Positions 63,699 through 64,000 of a stretch of DNA of 64,000 nt are shown one piece after another. The position numbers and the translations under genes were made by a program. The DNA is taken from positions 124,001-188,000 of the forward strand of contig JAJFFJ010000043.1 in the NCBI GenBank assembly GCA_021776685.1, in the 5' to 3' direction. Origin of the DNA: Alphaproteobacteria bacterium. GTDB taxonomy: Bacteria; Pseudomonadota; Alphaproteobacteria; Bin65. Position 1 is the first letter of the stretch; every line of letters starts with the position of its first letter. The notes below the pieces were generated by a model. That model ran no database searches, was not told where the DNA came from, and saw nothing but the letters and a program-made list of their open reading frames with translations.

Positions 63699-64000
63699 TT
63701 ACACAGGGCGCTGGTAGACGGTTTGAGCGTTGTGCAGGCCAAGTGCGCGGAAGGCCGCTTCACAGCCGGCGAGGTAAAACACCCAGAGCCGCCGGAAGCG
63801 CTCCGGGTATTTTTCTGGATCGAGGACGTGATAATTGGCGAGGAACCGTTGGCGCCAGTGCGCGAGGGTTGTGGCGTAGTTGACGCCGTCATGATGATAG
63901 GGGCCTGCGATTGGTCTGAGCCCGGCCGCATTTGCGCGATCAACCATTTCGGTCGTCCGGGGCACCCAGCCACCTGGAAAGATGTAGTGCTCTAGCCACG
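63699..64000 (-). CDS. cyclopropane-fatty-acyl-phospholipid synthase family protein, C-terminal part (5' end outside window)
   Basis: The last 100 or so codons of a SAM-dependent CFA-synthase family protein, open through the right edge. Family segments are LEHYIFPGGWVP, GPYHHDGVNYATTLAHWR, FLANYHVLDP and RLWVFYLAGCEAAFR. A frame starting from GTG 63965 is only an internal codon, because WLEHYIFPGGW continues upstream in frame. It converges on the NicC-like gene with 18 bp between stops. Probably unrelated to the catabolic genes. Confidence 0.87.
   Translation of the reverse strand, partial: WLEHYIFPGGWVPRTTEMVDRANAAGLRPIAGPYHHDGVNYATTLAHWRQRFLANYHVLDPEKYPERFRRLWVFYLAGCEAAFRALGLHNAQTVYQRPV

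Overview
The window is GC-rich, densely packed DNA from a proteobacterium, most likely an alphaproteobacterium of a Rhodospirillales-like lineage. This rests on codon style, a Thauera-type benzoyl-CoA reductase set, two TRAP transporters, FNR-type boxes and typical alphaproteobacterial catabolic families. It is inferred, not proven; there is no rRNA marker. I see no tRNA, rRNA, CRISPR array or insertion sequence.

1-16.6 kb is an anaerobic block. korA (cut by the left edge) is divergent from had-oah-dch-bcrC-bcrB-bcrA-bcrD-fdx. These encode the ATP-driven reduction of benzoyl-CoA and its beta-oxidation-like conversion to 3-hydroxypimelyl-CoA, and KorA would help supply reduced ferredoxin from 2-oxoglutarate. 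hemN (oxygen-independent haem synthesis) follows. A five-gene minus-strand operon (DUF1858/DUF2249 protein, NnrS-like membrane protein, DUF59 protein, hemerythrin, tandem GNAT) is divergent from badI, the pimelyl-CoA-forming 2-ketocyclohexanecarboxyl-CoA hydrolase, and a second hemerythrin gene follows. Five FNR/CRP-type palindromes (TTGAY-N4-RTCAA) lie in the promoter gaps. Nearly all have a -10-like hexamer centred 32 bp downstream, the spacing of class II FNR promoters, so the block looks like one oxygen-controlled regulon.

17-20.8 kb holds an acyl-CoA synthetase, a fumarase/adenylosuccinate-lyase superfamily enzyme and an enoyl-CoA hydratase homologue. 20.9-30.4 kb is a minus-strand operon: BMP-type binding protein, ABC ATPase, two permeases, an amidohydrolase-fold protein with altered metal/catalytic positions, a two-subunit class III extradiol dioxygenase resembling 2-aminophenol 1,6-dioxygenase, and a gamma-glutamyltransferase-family hydrolase. 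It looks like uptake and ring cleavage of a nitrogen-containing aromatic or purine-like substrate.

30.8-46 kb runs on the plus strand: flavin monooxygenase-like protein, fumarylacetoacetate hydrolase family, small extradiol dioxygenase-like VOC protein, DUF6282 hydrolase, HpcH/HpaI aldolase, two-cupin protein, IclR regulator, a TRAP transporter with an embedded small cupin, quinone reductase-like flavoprotein, HyuA, HyuB and an SDR. A perfect inverted repeat before the DUF6282 gene is a candidate IclR operator. 46-53.6 kb has a three-subunit molybdenum hydroxylase (FAD, 2Fe-2S and Mo subunits), a 2-oxoglutarate/Fe(II) oxygenase-like protein and a second TRAP system. 53.9-63.7 kb has a methyltransferase, a 101-residue protein of unknown function, an intact amidohydrolase, a glutathionyl-hydroquinone reductase, a HyuA/HyuB/gamma set like acetone/acetophenone carboxylases, a small conserved protein and a NicC-like FAD monooxygenase. 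The right edge cuts a cyclopropane-fatty-acyl-phospholipid synthase family gene.

The window therefore joins an oxygen-sensitive aromatic pathway to several largely oxygen-dependent ones. The first 16 kb is well understood from homologous systems. The substrates of the 17-63 kb modules cannot be read from sequence alone and are the most likely place for undescribed chemistry.
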